From NCBI RefSeq assembly GCF_017916255.1, contig NZ_CP072827.1:992001-1056000 (forward strand): 64,000 nucleotides of DNA, written 5' to 3'. The translations under genes and the position numbers were made by a program. Each line of letters starts with the position of its first letter. Position 1 is the stretch's first letter. The notes under the pieces are model-generated. The model was not told the DNA's origin. It did not search any database and saw only the letters and a program-made list of their open reading frames with translations. Below, piece by piece: positions 43,371 through 54,148 of this stretch. The DNA comes from Streptomyces mobaraensis NBRC 13819 = DSM 40847 (GTDB lineage Bacteria > Actinomycetota > Actinomycetes > Streptomycetales > Streptomycetaceae).

Positions 43371-43937
43371 TCAGGCCGTCTCCCCCGCCTCCCGCCGCGC
43401 CCACGCCCGCAGTTCCGCGCGGTCCTCGAAGCGGGCGACGTTGCGGTCGATCCCGCCGGACGTGCCGTACTGGTGGAACGTCCAGGGGAACCGCACGCCC
43501 GGCCGGCCCGCGGCGTGGTCGGGGTCGGCGATCCAGAGGCCGTCCCCGGCGCGGCTGGTGGTGTCCCGGTGGAACCAGAAGTCCCGGTTGCAGTAGAGGA
43601 CGACCCGGTGGCCCGGCGCCTTCGCGGCCACCCGGGCGAGCCAGCGGTCCTTGTCCGCGCAGGAGACGCCGGCCTCCTCCCAGTCGAGGGCGAGGACGTC
43701 CCCCGCTCTCAGCGCGATCCTGCTCAGGAACCGGTCCGCCTGCGCGGACATCGATCCGGGTGTGACGTAGTGGTAGTACCCCACCACCAGCCCGGCCCCC
43801 CGGGCCCGGTCCCGCTGCGCCACCCACTTGGGGTTGGTGTAGGACATGCCTTCGGTGACCTTGACGAAGGCGAAGTCCTGTCCGGCGACGGGGTAGTTCT
43901 CGCTCTGGTAGCTGCTGACGTCGACACCGTGGATCAT
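43371..43937 (-). CDS. GH25 muramidase-like protein without signal peptide
   Basis: 188 aa. Glycoside hydrolase family 25 pattern: MIHGVDVSSYQ, FAFVKVTEGMSYTNPKW, GLVVGYYHYVTP, ALDWEEAG with the catalytic Asp/Glu pair, VVLYCNRDFWF and LWIADPD. These enzymes cleave the MurNAc-GlcNAc bond of peptidoglycan. It has no N-terminal signal peptide, so export is by another route, by lysis, or it works in the cytoplasm; phage or T7SS-type delivery are alternatives. Confidence 0.9.
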   Translation of the reverse strand: MIHGVDVSSYQSENYPVAGQDFAFVKVTEGMSYTNPKWVAQRDRARGAGLVVGYYHYVTPGSMSAQADRFLSRIALRAGDVLALDWEEAGVSCADKDRWLARVAAKAPGHRVVLYCNRDFWFHRDTTSRAGDGLWIADPDHAAGRPGVRFPWTFHQYGTSGGIDRNVARFEDRAELRAWARREAGETA

Positions 43938-44042
43938 GACGGGCTCCTAGCGTGACACGAACACGTCACGTGAGTGCCCGGTGGCCCGCCCTGTCAACAG
44001 CACGGATCGGCCACGAACCGGTACCGGTTGGGGACGCCCGCC

Positions 44043-45605
<1,563 letters not shown>

Positions 45606-45620
45606 CTATAAGTTGAGAGT

Positions 45621-45642
45621 GGCGAGGAGAGGACTCCTCGCC
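45621..45642. promoter_or_regulatory. Second perfect palindrome upstream of rox
   Basis: GGCGAGGAG and CTCCTCGCC around AGGA, 22 bp from the RAE-like element. It lies at the -35 position of the possible minus-strand promoter. Confidence 0.55.
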
Positions 45643-45845
45643 TTCGTCGTTCCCCGGCCCGGCGCGGCGCGGTGGCGGCCCTCCGGTGACGGGGCCGCGA
45701 CGGCAGGCGGGCAGCGCTCCCCGACGCGGACGCGCGGCGGGTGGACGGACGGCGGACGGACGGCCTGTCCATCGGGCGCCTCCTCGGGGAGGCTGGCAAC
45801 CGTGCCCGTCAAGGGCGCCACCGCCGTCAGCGAAGGAGAGCCACC

Positions 45846-46094
45846 GTGACCCGCACGCCCGCAGTCGCACACGGCGCCGCCTGGCGCCGGTCCACTCACA
45901 GCGATCCCGGCCGGGGCGAGTGCGTCGAGGCGTCCGACCGTTTCGCCGACAGGGTGCTCATCCGCGACAGCAAGAGCCCGGGCCGGGCGATCCTGATCTT
46001 CCCGCTCGCCTGCTGGCGCGCCTTCACCGCGGCCCTGTCCCGGCCCGAACACCTGCGGGACGACGGGGAGTTCCCGTGGGCGGACGACGGCTGA
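45846..46094 (+). CDS. DUF397 domain protein (orphan)
   Basis: 82 aa from GTG 45846 (AAGGAGAG upstream). AWRRSTHSDPGRGECVEASDRFAD, VLIRDSKSPGR and CWRAFTAAL give the DUF397 signature, with a longer acidic C-terminus than usual. Unlike the pair near 18.8 kb there is no XRE/DUF5753 gene beside it; the partner must be elsewhere or lost. Confidence 0.85.
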   Translation: MTRTPAVAHGAAWRRSTHSDPGRGECVEASDRFADRVLIRDSKSPGRAILIFPLACWRAFTAALSRPEHLRDDGEFPWADDG

Positions 46095-46113
46095 ACGCCC
46101 GCCGGAGCCGGGG

Positions 46114-46800
46114 TCAGACCGCCGCCGGTGCCGCCGCGCGGGCGCCGCCGAGCGTCGCGAAGGACTCCCGGACGGCGTCCAGCGCGGCCAGCCGGTCGGC
46201 GTCGGTCATATGGGCCGGCCCGTAGGTGACGACGGGCGGCAGCACCTCGTAACCGACGAACTCCAGCATCCCGCGCCGGATGTGGTACAGGAAGTCGTCC
46301 ATCGCCCCGAACGAGCCGCCCCGGGCGAAGGACTCCGCCGTGCCGCCGGTGGTCACCAGGACCATGGCGCGCTTGCCGCGCAGGGCGCCCCGGTCGAAGA
46401 CGCCGTGGTCGCCGCCGAAGACCGCCCCCATGGCGAAGACGCGGTCGACCCAGCCCTTGAGGATCGCGGGCACCGAGAACCACCACAGCGGGAACGACAG
46501 CACCAGCAGATCGGCGTCGAGCACCGCGTCCAGGTGGGCCCGCACCTCGACGGGCAGGGTCCCCTCCCGGACGGCCTTCCGCTGCTCCGCCTGCGGCTTG
46601 AAGTGCCCTTCGACGGGCCCGAACTCATGCCGGTCGAGGACCGGAGCCCACCCGTCGGCGTAGAGGTCCACCACCCGCACGGAGTGGCCGGAGCGCCGCA
46701 ACTCCTCGGCGGCGGCCCGCATTTGGGAGGTACTGAAAGAGCCCGGCTCGGGGTGGGCGTGCACGATCAGGGCGGACTTGCTCGGTGTCGTCGCATCCAT
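46114..46800 (-). CDS. Flavodoxin-fold NAD(P)H:quinone oxidoreductase
   Basis: 228 aa. Flavodoxin_2 domain: SALIVHAHPEPGSFSTSQMRAAAEELRRSGHSVRVVDLY, LVLSFPLWWFSVPAILKGWVDRVFAMGAVFGGDHGVFDRGALRGKRAMVLVTTGG. Two-electron reduction of quinones or azo/nitro compounds with FMN or FAD. The gene follows an ArsR-type regulator in the same direction, and a palindrome lies just before its start, so it is probably inducible by an electrophile or quinone. Confidence 0.92.
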   Translation of the reverse strand: MDATTPSKSALIVHAHPEPGSFSTSQMRAAAEELRRSGHSVRVVDLYADGWAPVLDRHEFGPVEGHFKPQAEQRKAVREGTLPVEVRAHLDAVLDADLLVLSFPLWWFSVPAILKGWVDRVFAMGAVFGGDHGVFDRGALRGKRAMVLVTTGGTAESFARGGSFGAMDDFLYHIRRGMLEFVGYEVLPPVVTYGPAHMTDADRLAALDAVRESFATLGGARAAAPAAV

Positions 46801-46812
46801 GCGGACGATCGT

Positions 46813-46828
46813 ATCGCAATATTCCGAT
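46813..46828. promoter_or_regulatory. ArsR-type operator palindrome
   Basis: ATCGCAATATTCCGAT is a 16-bp near-perfect palindrome (one pair mismatched) 13 bp upstream of the quinone-oxidoreductase start. AT-rich in a GC-rich region. Confidence 0.7.
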
Positions 46829-46854
46829 GTGTCGATAGGAGTCGGTCGGGCCGC

Positions 46855-47193
46855 TCAGAGCTGCTCGCCGATCGCGTCCGCCAGCCGCCGCAGCCGCTCC
46901 TCGTCCCGCCGGTAGTGCGTCCACTTGCCCACCCGCGTGGAACGGACCAGCCCCGCCCGCTCCAGGGCGGCCATGTACGAGGAGACGGTCGACTGCGCCA
47001 GCCCGCTCCTGGCCTGGATGTGACTGACGCACACCCCGACGACCCGCCGGTCCGCGATCGGCTCGTAGTCCGCGAACTCCCGGTCCGGCTCCCTCAGCCA
47101 CCGCATGATCTGCATCCGCACGGGATTGGCCAGCGCCTTGAACGCCTCCAGCATCTCCTCGGCCCGCACCGCCGCCTCGTCGCCCACCGGCAC
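46855..47193 (-). CDS. ArsR family winged-helix regulator
   Basis: 112 aa from GTG 47193 (GTG 47187 is an alternative with a better-placed GGAAGG). EMLEAFKALANPVRMQIMRWLREPDRE, then QARSGLAQSTVSSYMAALERAGLVRSTRVGKWTHYRRDEERLRRLADAI is the ArsR HTH with wing. It has a Cys (VCVSHIQ) in the recognition region but no CxC metal box, so it is likely a redox or ligand sensor rather than a metal sensor. It controls the downstream quinone oxidoreductase through the 46813-46828 palindrome. Confidence 0.88.
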   Translation of the reverse strand: MPVGDEAAVRAEEMLEAFKALANPVRMQIMRWLREPDREFADYEPIADRRVVGVCVSHIQARSGLAQSTVSSYMAALERAGLVRSTRVGKWTHYRRDEERLRRLADAIGEQL

Positions 47194-47282
47194 CCTTCCT
47201 TCCCTTCCTCCGGATTCCCCCCGTACCGACACACCACGGTATCCGGGGCCGCACCGCACCCCGATCCGCACTTGCCAGCCGA

Positions 47283-47299
47283 AGCTAATGCCATTAGCT
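47283..47299. promoter_or_regulatory. 17-bp perfect palindrome before the hydrolase-TetR operon
   Basis: AGCTAATG, centre C, CATTAGCT; a further GGCTAAC half site follows at 47304. It sits in an AT-rich patch that should hold the promoter. The TetR product of the operon is the obvious candidate ligand-controlled binder. Confidence 0.75.
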
Positions 47300-47334
47300 T
47301 TACGGCTAACGAACCAAACCTCACGGGGGACACC

Positions 47335-48162
47335 ATGACCGAGTACCTGACCGTCAACGGCGGGCGGATCGCCTACGACGACGCCGGCGAAGGCCCGCTC
47401 GTCGTGCTCGCGCACGGAATGGGGGACAACCGGCACGCGTACCGCGACATGGCCGACGGGCTGGTCGCGGCGGGGTACCGGGTCGTGCGGACGGACCTGC
47501 GGGGCCACGGGGAGTCGGACGCCGACTGGGAGGCGTGGTCGCGGACGGAGGTGGCGGGGGATCTGGTGGCGCTGGTACGGCGGTTGGGGGGTCCCGCCGT
47601 CGTCGTGGGGCACTCGTTCGCCGGCGGGGCCGCCGTGATCGCCGCCGCCGAGGAGCCCGGGCTCGTCCGCGCCGTCGTCGGCATCGGGCCGTTCACCCGC
47701 GCCCAGCGGATCGACGCGGGCGCCCTCGTCTCCGACGCCCGCTACCGGAAGGGACTCGCCCTGCTCCTGGGCGCCGGGCTGTTCCGCAGCGTCGGACTGT
47801 GGAAGCGGTACCTCCGGCACGCTCACCCCACCGGTGTCGAGCCCGCCCGCCTCGCCGCCCTGGAGGCGGAGTTGCGCAGGCCGGGGCGGATGGCCGTCGT
47901 GGCCCGGATGGGCATGTCCGCGCCCACCGACGCCGGGGCCCGGCTCGCCGACGTCCGGTGCCCGGTGCTGATCGTCCAGGGCGGCCTGGATCCGGACTGG
48001 CCCGACCCCCGGGCCGAGGGGAACGGGATCGTGTCCGAACTCCCGCCCGGACTGGGCAGGTTGGAGATGGTCGCGGGCGCCGGGCACTATCCGCACGTCG
48101 AGTTCCCCGACCGCGTCACCGCCGCCGTGCTCGCCTTCCTCGGGGAGGGCGTCCGTGCCTAG
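47335..48162 (+). CDS. Alpha/beta hydrolase
   Basis: 275 aa, ATG 47335 with GGGGGA upstream. Canonical fold: VVLAHGMGDNRHAYRD oxyanion loop, nucleophile GHSFAG, Asp in GGLDPDWPDP, His in GAGHYPH. DLRGHGES is the usual second turn. Size and sequence are those of the haloperoxidase/epoxide-hydrolase-like esterases. Followed, with 8-nt overlap, by a TetR gene that should control it. Confidence 0.9.
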   Translation: MTEYLTVNGGRIAYDDAGEGPLVVLAHGMGDNRHAYRDMADGLVAAGYRVVRTDLRGHGESDADWEAWSRTEVAGDLVALVRRLGGPAVVVGHSFAGGAAVIAAAEEPGLVRAVVGIGPFTRAQRIDAGALVSDARYRKGLALLLGAGLFRSVGLWKRYLRHAHPTGVEPARLAALEAELRRPGRMAVVARMGMSAPTDAGARLADVRCPVLIVQGGLDPDWPDPRAEGNGIVSELPPGLGRLEMVAGAGHYPHVEFPDRVTAAVLAFLGEGVRA

Positions 48163-48724
48163 GGCCGCCCTGTCCCCCGGCGCCGTCGTCGACCTCGCCC
48201 TCGCGATCGTCGACGAGGGCTCCCCCGCCGCCCTGACGCTGTCCGCCGTCGCGGGCCGGGCCGGTGTCGCCACCCCGTCGCTCTACAAGCACGTCCGCAA
48301 CCTCGCCGAACTGCGCGACCTGATGTCGGCGCGGATCCTGGACGACCTCACGGACGAGGTCGGCCGGGCCGTGCTCGGCCGCTCGGCCGACGAGGCGATC
48401 CGCGCGCTGATGCTCGCCTGGCGGGACTGGGCGCTGCGCCACCCGCACCGGTACGCGGTGCTCGTGCAGCGCCCCGAGCCGCGGACGGCCGAGGCCGGGG
48501 AACGCCTGCTCGGCATCGTGTTCGCCGCGCTCCGTGCCTACGGCATGGAGGACGCTGCGGCCGTGCACGCGACCCGCTGCCTGCGGGCCGCGCTCCACGG
48601 CTTCGCCGTCCTGGAGGCCGAGGGCGCGTTCGGGCTCCCCGAACGGCTGGAGGAGAGCTTCGAGCTGCTGATCCACATGGTGATCAGCGGGCTGCGGACG
48701 CCTCGTCGGCCCCCGGGCCGCTGA
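48155..48724 (+). CDS. TetR family regulator (TetR_C_33/WHG type)
   Basis: 189 aa, GTG 48155 overlapping the hydrolase stop. [50 protein letters not shown]. The C-terminal half ([58 protein letters not shown]) is the WHG-type ligand domain. Likely represses its own operon through the palindrome at 47283-47299. The 3' end overlaps the convergent meaB gene by 41 bp. Confidence 0.9.
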   Translation: MPRAALSPGAVVDLALAIVDEGSPAALTLSAVAGRAGVATPSLYKHVRNLAELRDLMSARILDDLTDEVGRAVLGRSADEAIRALMLAWRDWALRHPHRYAVLVQRPEPRTAEAGERLLGIVFAALRAYGMEDAAAVHATRCLRAALHGFAVLEAEGAFGLPERLEESFELLIHMVISGLRTPRRPPGR

Positions 48725-49907
48725 CACCGGGCCCGCGGCCACCCGGGCCGCTGACCCCGGAGCCGCGGACGCCCGGGCCGTCAGCACCGGATCCGAGGGC
48801 ACCTGGGCCGTCGGCAGCGGAGGCGTCGATTCCAGGACCGTCGGCACCGGGACCCTCGACACCAGGACCCTCGACACCGGAACCGTCGGCACCGGAGCCT
48901 TCGGCCTCGGCACCGCCCCCCGCCGAACCCCGGAACGCCCCCAGGATCCGCTCCGCCGCCAGCGTCGCCGTCAACGTGCCGTCGCGCAGCGCCCGTTCGA
49001 CGTCCGGGGTCACCGCGCGCACCCCCGGGTGAGCGTGCAGCTCGCCCAGCAGCTGGTCGCGGACCATGCCCCACGCCCACTCGACCTGCTGCTCGCTGCG
49101 CCGCCGGACCAGCTCGCCCGTCGCCTCCAGCACGCGGCGGTGCTGTTCCAGGCGTTCCCACAACGCGTCCAGGCCGGTGTTCTCGCGGGCGCTGCACGTC
49201 AGGACGGGCGGGTTCCAGGCGGCGTCGGGCGACCGCAGCAGCCGGAGGGCGCCGGCGAGTTCGCGGGCGGCGGCCTTCGCGTCGCGCTCGTGCGGGCCGT
49301 CGGCCTTGTTGACGGCGACGAGGTCGGCGAGTTCCAGGACGCCCTTCTTGATGCCCTGGAGCTGGTCGCCGGTGCGGGCGAGGGTGAGCATCAGGAAGGT
49401 GTCGACCATGCCGGCGACGGCCGTCTCGGACTGGCCGACGCCGACGGTCTCGACGAGCACCACGTCGTAACCGGCCGCCTCCATCACCACGATCGTCTCG
49501 CGGGTCGCCTTGGCGACGCCGCCGAGCGTTCCCGCCGTCGGGGACGGCCGGACGAACGCCGCCGGATCGACGGCCAGGCGTTCCATGCGCGTCTTGTCGC
49601 CGAGGATGCTGCCGCCCGTGCGCGTCGACGACGGATCGACGGCGAGCACGGCGACCCGGTGGCCCAGGCCCGTGAGCATGGTGCCCAGGGCGTCGATGAA
49701 CGTCGACTTGCCGACGCCGGGCACGCCCGTGACGCCGATCCGCCGGGCCGCGCCCGCGTGCGGGAGCAACTGCACCAGCATGCGCTGGGCGAGCTCGCGG
49801 TGGTCGGCGCGGGTGGACTCGACGAGGGTGACGGCACGGGCGACGGCCGCCCGCTTACCATCCAGCACCCCCTTGACCACCGCGTCCAGATCGATCGCGC
49901 GCGCCAT
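48684..49907 (-). CDS. meaB: MeaB, methylmalonyl-CoA mutase-associated GTPase, with repeat tail
   Basis: 407 aa against about 320 for usual MeaB. G1 motif [39 protein letters not shown] and NKAD show an ArgK/MeaB-type G3E GTPase that loads and protects the B12 cofactor of methylmalonyl-CoA mutase. It lies 16 bp downstream of mutB. The last ~70 residues are tandem pentapeptides such as GADGP and GVEGP, encoded by a 15-bp minisatellite. This tail is not part of the known fold and overlaps the convergent TetR gene. Confidence 0.95.
   Translation of the reverse strand: MARAIDLDAVVKGVLDGKRAAVARAVTLVESTRADHRELAQRMLVQLLPHAGAARRIGVTGVPGVGKSTFIDALGTMLTGLGHRVAVLAVDPSSTRTGGSILGDKTRMERLAVDPAAFVRPSPTAGTLGGVAKATRETIVVMEAAGYDVVLVETVGVGQSETAVAGMVDTFLMLTLARTGDQLQGIKKGVLELADLVAVNKADGPHERDAKAAARELAGALRLLRSPDAAWNPPVLTCSARENTGLDALWERLEQHRRVLEATGELVRRRSEQQVEWAWGMVRDQLLGELHAHPGVRAVTPDVERALRDGTLTATLAAERILGAFRGSAGGGAEAEGSGADGSGVEGPGVEGPGADGPGIDASAADGPGALGSGADGPGVRGSGVSGPGGRGPGVSGPGADEASAAR
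48722..48910. repeat. 15-bp minisatellite in the meaB 3' end
   Basis: Repeated units based on CCGTCGGCACCGGGA on the + strand, read from the other strand as GADGP/GVEGP pentapeptides. About a dozen imperfect copies. Confidence 0.8.
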
Positions 49908-49923
49908 CAGCCGGCCGCCCCGC

Positions 49924-52116
49924 TCACTGCGCGTGGCCGAGGACCCCGGCGAGGGTCTTCAGCAGGTCGTGGGCGGCGTCGGGGATCACCGTGCCGGGCG
50001 GGAAGACGGCGGTCGCTCCCATCTCCAGCAGCGTCGGCACGTCCTGCGGGGGGATCACCCCACCCACGACGATCATGATGTCGTCGCGCCCCTCCTCCGC
50101 CAGGCACTCGCGCAGCGCCGGCACCAGCGTCAGGTGCCCGGCGGCCAGCGAGGAGACGCCGACGACGTGCACGTCGGCCTCCACCGCCTGCCGGGCGACC
50201 TCCGCCGGGGTCTGGAACAGCGGGCCGACGTCGACGTCGAAGCCGAGGTCGGCGAAGGCGGTCGCGATCACCTTCTGGCCGCGGTCGTGCCCGTCCTGGC
50301 CCATCTTGGCGACCAGGATGCGGGGCCGGCGGCCCTCCTCCCGTTCGAACGCCTCGACGAGCGCCCGGGTGCGCTCCACGCCGGACGACGGTCCGGCCTC
50401 CTGCCTGTACACACCGGAGATGGTACGGATGCGGCCGGCGTGGCGTCCGTACACCTTCTCCAGGGCGTCGGAGATCTCTCCGACGGTGGCCTTGGCGCGG
50501 GCCGCGTCCACGGCGAGTTCCAGCAGGTTGCCGTCGCCGCCGGCGGCGCGGGTGAGCGCGTCCAGCGCGCCCCGGCAGGCGGCCTCGTCCCGCTCCTCCC
50601 GCAGCCGCCGCAGCTTCTCGATCTGCTGCGCGCGGACGGAGGAGTTGTCGACCTTGAGGACCTCGATCTGCTCGTCGCTGTCCACGCGGTACTTGTTGAC
50701 GCCGATCACCGGCTGCCGGCCGGAGTCGATGCGGGCCTGGGTGCGGGCCGCCGCCTCCTCGACGCGGAGCTTGGGGATGCCGGCGTCGATGGCCTGGGCC
50801 ATGCCGCCCGCGGCCTCGACCTCCTGGATGTGCTGCCAGGCCCGGCGCGCCAGGTCGTGCGTCAGTCGCTCGACGTACGCGCTGCCGCCCCAGGGGTCGA
50901 TCACCCGGCAGGTGCCGGACTCCTGTTGCAGCAGGAGCTGGGTGTTGCGGGCGATGCGCGCGGAGAAGTCCGTCGGGAGGGCGAGGGCCTCGTCGAGGGC
51001 GTTGGTGTGCAGCGACTGGGTGTGCCCCTGGGTGGCGGCCATCGCCTCGACGCAGGTGCGCGTGACGTTGTTGAAGACGTCCTGCGCGGTCAGCGACCAG
51101 CCGGAGGTCTGCGAATGCGTGCGCAGCGAGAGCGACTTGGGGCTCTTGGGGTCGAACTGCCGTACCAGCTTCGCCCAGAGCAGCCGCGCGGCCCGCAGCT
51201 TGGCGACCTCCATGAAGAAGTTCATGCCGATCGCCCAGAAGAACGACAGCCGGGGCGCGAACGCGTCCACGTCCAGCCCGGCGCCGAGTCCGGCGCGCAG
51301 GTACTCGACGCCGTCGGCGAGCGTGTAGGCGAGCTCCAGGTCGGCGGTGGCCCCGGCCTCCTGGATGTGGTAGCCGGAGATGGAGATGGAGTTGTACCGC
51401 GGCATCCGCTGCGAGGTGTACGCGAAGATGTCGGAGATGATCCGCATCGACGGCTTCGGCGGATAGATGTAGGTGTTCCGGACCATGAACTCCTTGAGGA
51501 TGTCGTTCTGGATGGTCCCGGCCAGCTTCTCGGGCGGTACGCCCTGCTCCTCCGCGGCGACGATGTAGAGCGCGAGGACGGGCAGCACCGCGCCGTTCAT
51601 CGTCATCGACACGCTCATCCGGTCCAGCGGGATGCCGTCGAACAACTGCCGCATGTCGTAGATGGAGTCGATGGCGACGCCCGCCATGCCGACGTCGCCG
51701 GTGACGCGCGGGTGGTCGCTGTCGTAGCCGCGGTGGGTGGGCAGGTCGAAGGCGACCGACAGGCCCTTCTGGCCGGCCGCGAGGTTGCGGCGGTAGAAGG
51801 CGTTGGACTCCTCGGCGGTGGAGAAGCCGGCGTACTGCCGGATGGTCCACGGCTGGTTGACGTACATCGTCGGGTACGGGCCGCGCAGATAGGGCGCGAT
51901 ACCCGGGTACGTGCCGAGGAAGTCCAGCCCGTGCAGGTCCTCGGCGGTGTAGAGGGGTTTGACGCCGATGCCCTCCGGGGTCTCCCAGAGCAGGTCGTCG
52001 GCGCCGCGGCCGGTGCTCTCCTTCAGGGCCGCCCGCCACTGCCCGGCGTCGGCGGGCACGGACGCCGCCGGTCCGTCCGGTGCGAGGTCGATACGGGAGA
52101 AGTCGGGGATGCTCAT
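49924..52116 (-). CDS. mutB: Methylmalonyl-CoA mutase large (alpha) subunit
   Basis: 730 aa. N-terminal TIM-barrel: [57 protein letters not shown], the [13 protein letters not shown] segment, and [15 protein letters not shown]. The C-terminal B12 domain has [13 protein letters not shown], the DxHxxG motif in which His ligates cobalt. It converts methylmalonyl-CoA and succinyl-CoA into each other with adenosylcobalamin. The ATG overlaps the mutA stop by one base, and meaB follows 16 bp later. Confidence 0.98.
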   Translation of the reverse strand: MSIPDFSRIDLAPDGPAASVPADAGQWRAALKESTGRGADDLLWETPEGIGVKPLYTAEDLHGLDFLGTYPGIAPYLRGPYPTMYVNQPWTIRQYAGFSTAEESNAFYRRNLAAGQKGLSVAFDLPTHRGYDSDHPRVTGDVGMAGVAIDSIYDMRQLFDGIPLDRMSVSMTMNGAVLPVLALYIVAAEEQGVPPEKLAGTIQNDILKEFMVRNTYIYPPKPSMRIISDIFAYTSQRMPRYNSISISGYHIQEAGATADLELAYTLADGVEYLRAGLGAGLDVDAFAPRLSFFWAIGMNFFMEVAKLRAARLLWAKLVRQFDPKSPKSLSLRTHSQTSGWSLTAQDVFNNVTRTCVEAMAATQGHTQSLHTNALDEALALPTDFSARIARNTQLLLQQESGTCRVIDPWGGSAYVERLTHDLARRAWQHIQEVEAAGGMAQAIDAGIPKLRVEEAAARTQARIDSGRQPVIGVNKYRVDSDEQIEVLKVDNSSVRAQQIEKLRRLREERDEAACRGALDALTRAAGGDGNLLELAVDAARAKATVGEISDALEKVYGRHAGRIRTISGVYRQEAGPSSGVERTRALVEAFEREEGRRPRILVAKMGQDGHDRGQKVIATAFADLGFDVDVGPLFQTPAEVARQAVEADVHVVGVSSLAAGHLTLVPALRECLAEEGRDDIMIVVGGVIPPQDVPTLLEMGATAVFPPGTVIPDAAHDLLKTLAGVLGHAQ

Positions 52117-53978
52117 CACGCCACTCCGAGGTGGTCGAGGACGGAGGAGAGGAGGGCGACGGCGTCGCCGCCCGCGGAGACGAACGCGTCGACGCCCGCG
52201 CGCTGCCAGTCGTCGCGCCGGTCCCCGGGGCGGCCCGCGAGGAACACCCGGGTCGCGCCCGCCGACTTGAGGGCCCGGGCGACGTCCTCGGCCTGCTCGG
52301 CGTAGAGCGCGTCGGAGGAGCAGAGGCAGGCGACGGCGGCGCCGCTGCGGCGGAACGCGTCGGCGGCGGTGTCCGCGTCGACGGTGACGGGGTCGTGGAC
52401 GGGCTCGACGCCGCCCGCCCGGAAGAGGTTGGCGGCGAAGCCGGCCCGCGCGGTGTGCGCGGCGGCCGGGCCGAGGGCGGCGAGGAAGACGCGGGGCCGG
52501 GCGCCGGTGGCGGCGGCGTGCGCGTCGGACCGGGCGCGCAGCGCCTCGAACGCCTCGTCGCGGCGGACGCGCGGGAGGCCGCCGGAGGGCGGGGCGGGCG
52601 CGGGCCGCCGCTCGACGGGCCGCTCCTCCAGGTGCGGGAACTCGCTGACGCCGGTGACCGGTTCGCGCCGGGTGGCCAGGCGGCGGGAGCGGTCGGCCCA
52701 GGTGGCGGCGAGCCGCTCGCCGACCATCCCCGAGCGCAGGGCGGCCTCCTGGCCGCCGGCCCGTTCGATCTCCTGGAACCAGGCCCAGGCGGCGTGCGCG
52801 AGGTCGTCGGTCAGCCGCTCCACGTACCAGGAGCCGCCCGCCGGGTCCACGACCCGGGCCAGGTGGGACTCCTCCAGCAGGATCGACGAGGTGTTGCGGG
52901 CGATCCGGCGGGCGAACGCGTCGGGCAGGCCGAGGGCGCTGTCGAACGGCAGGACGGTGACGGCGTCCGCGCCGCCGACGCCCGCGCCGAGGCAGGCGAC
53001 GGTGGTGCGCAGCATGTTCACCCACGGGTCCCGGCGGGTCATCATCACCGGTGAGGTGACGGCGTGCTGGCGCTGGGCGCGGGCGGCCGGGGACGCGCCG
53101 CAGACCTCGGCGACGCGCGACCAGAGCCGGCGGGCGGCGCGCAGCGCGGCGATGGTGAGGAACTGGTCGGCGGTGGCGGAGAGGCGGAACTCCAGCTGCC
53201 CGCACGCCTCGTCGACGTCCAGGCCGGCGGCGGTGAGCTCGCGGAGGTAGGCGACGCCGGTGGCGAGCGCGCAGCCGAGTTCCTGCGCGGTGGAGGCACC
53301 GGCCTCGTGGTACGGCAGGGCGTCGACGACGAGGGCACGCAGGCCGGGGAACTCCCGTGCGCAGCGCACGGCGAGGGCGGTTCCCGAACCGGCCGTGCCG
53401 GTGCGGGCGAGGGTGCCCAGCGGGTCGGCGCCGAGGTTGCCGGGGACCGTGCCGGGCCGGACGCCCCGCTCCTCGTACACCCGCAGCAGGGCCTCGCCCG
53501 CGGCCTCCGCGTCGGCGCCGGCGTCGAGGACGACGGGCGCGAGGTCGAGGTAGACGCCGTCGAGGGCGGTGGCGAGGCCGTCGACGGGGAGGCCGGCGGG
53601 GCCGACGGTGAGCCAGAGGGAGGTGACGCCGTTCTCCAGGTCGGCCAGGACGGCCTCGTTGGCGCGGCGGGGGTCGGGCTCGGCGTGGAGCTGGCGGACG
53701 TCCCAGCCGGCGACCGCCGTTCCCTCGGGGCGTCCGCCGCGGACGAACGGCGGGAAGCCCGGGAGGCCGGGGTCCGGGGCCGCGTCGTCGGCCGTGTAGA
53801 GCGGACGGGTGCTCAGCCCGTCCTGGAGGGCGGTGGTCAGCGCGTCCTCCGCCGCCGTCCCGGTGGCTTCCGTCCCCGCCTTGCGCAGTACGCCCTCGAC
53901 GAGGCGCTGCCACTGCTCGCGGGTCGCGTCCGGGAATTCGGCGGCCAGGGAGAAGCCTTCTTCGGGCAGGACCGTCAT
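52116..53978 (-). CDS. mutA: Methylmalonyl-CoA mutase small (beta) subunit
   Basis: 620 aa. Homologous to the large subunit but lacking the essential B12 ligand: the C-terminal domain has no DxHxxG. TIM-barrel pieces include [49 protein letters not shown], and [30 protein letters not shown]. It is the structural partner in the heterodimer. First gene of the mutase operon, with a TetR gene 170 bp upstream in the same direction. Confidence 0.97.
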   Translation of the reverse strand: MTVLPEEGFSLAAEFPDATREQWQRLVEGVLRKAGTEATGTAAEDALTTALQDGLSTRPLYTADDAAPDPGLPGFPPFVRGGRPEGTAVAGWDVRQLHAEPDPRRANEAVLADLENGVTSLWLTVGPAGLPVDGLATALDGVYLDLAPVVLDAGADAEAAGEALLRVYEERGVRPGTVPGNLGADPLGTLARTGTAGSGTALAVRCAREFPGLRALVVDALPYHEAGASTAQELGCALATGVAYLRELTAAGLDVDEACGQLEFRLSATADQFLTIAALRAARRLWSRVAEVCGASPAARAQRQHAVTSPVMMTRRDPWVNMLRTTVACLGAGVGGADAVTVLPFDSALGLPDAFARRIARNTSSILLEESHLARVVDPAGGSWYVERLTDDLAHAAWAWFQEIERAGGQEAALRSGMVGERLAATWADRSRRLATRREPVTGVSEFPHLEERPVERRPAPAPPSGGLPRVRRDEAFEALRARSDAHAAATGARPRVFLAALGPAAAHTARAGFAANLFRAGGVEPVHDPVTVDADTAADAFRRSGAAVACLCSSDALYAEQAEDVARALKSAGATRVFLAGRPGDRRDDWQRAGVDAFVSAGGDAVALLSSVLDHLGVA

Positions 53979-54148
53979 GGGGGGAAGGCTAGGGGGTAGG
54001 GCGCGCTGTGCAGCAGGGGACGAGGCTGTGACCTTGACCTCTTCACGGCGCGCGAGGGGGGCCGCGGGCGGGCCGGTCGTCCGCGGGCGCGTGCCGGTCC
54101 GCCGGGGGCCGGCGCCGCCGCCGCGCGGCCGGCCCCCGGCGGGGCGGC

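Noticed and set aside
40747..43827. Long minus-strand frame across MazG-like, lipase, HAD and GH25 genes
   Set aside because: It crosses genes on both strands and spacers; Arg/Pro/Gly-rich shadow translation.
48684..49197. Separate small gene in the repeat-rich DNA at the end of meaB
   Set aside because: The frame continuous with the MeaB GTPase core gives a regular Gly-rich pentapeptide tail; other frames only mirror the repeat.
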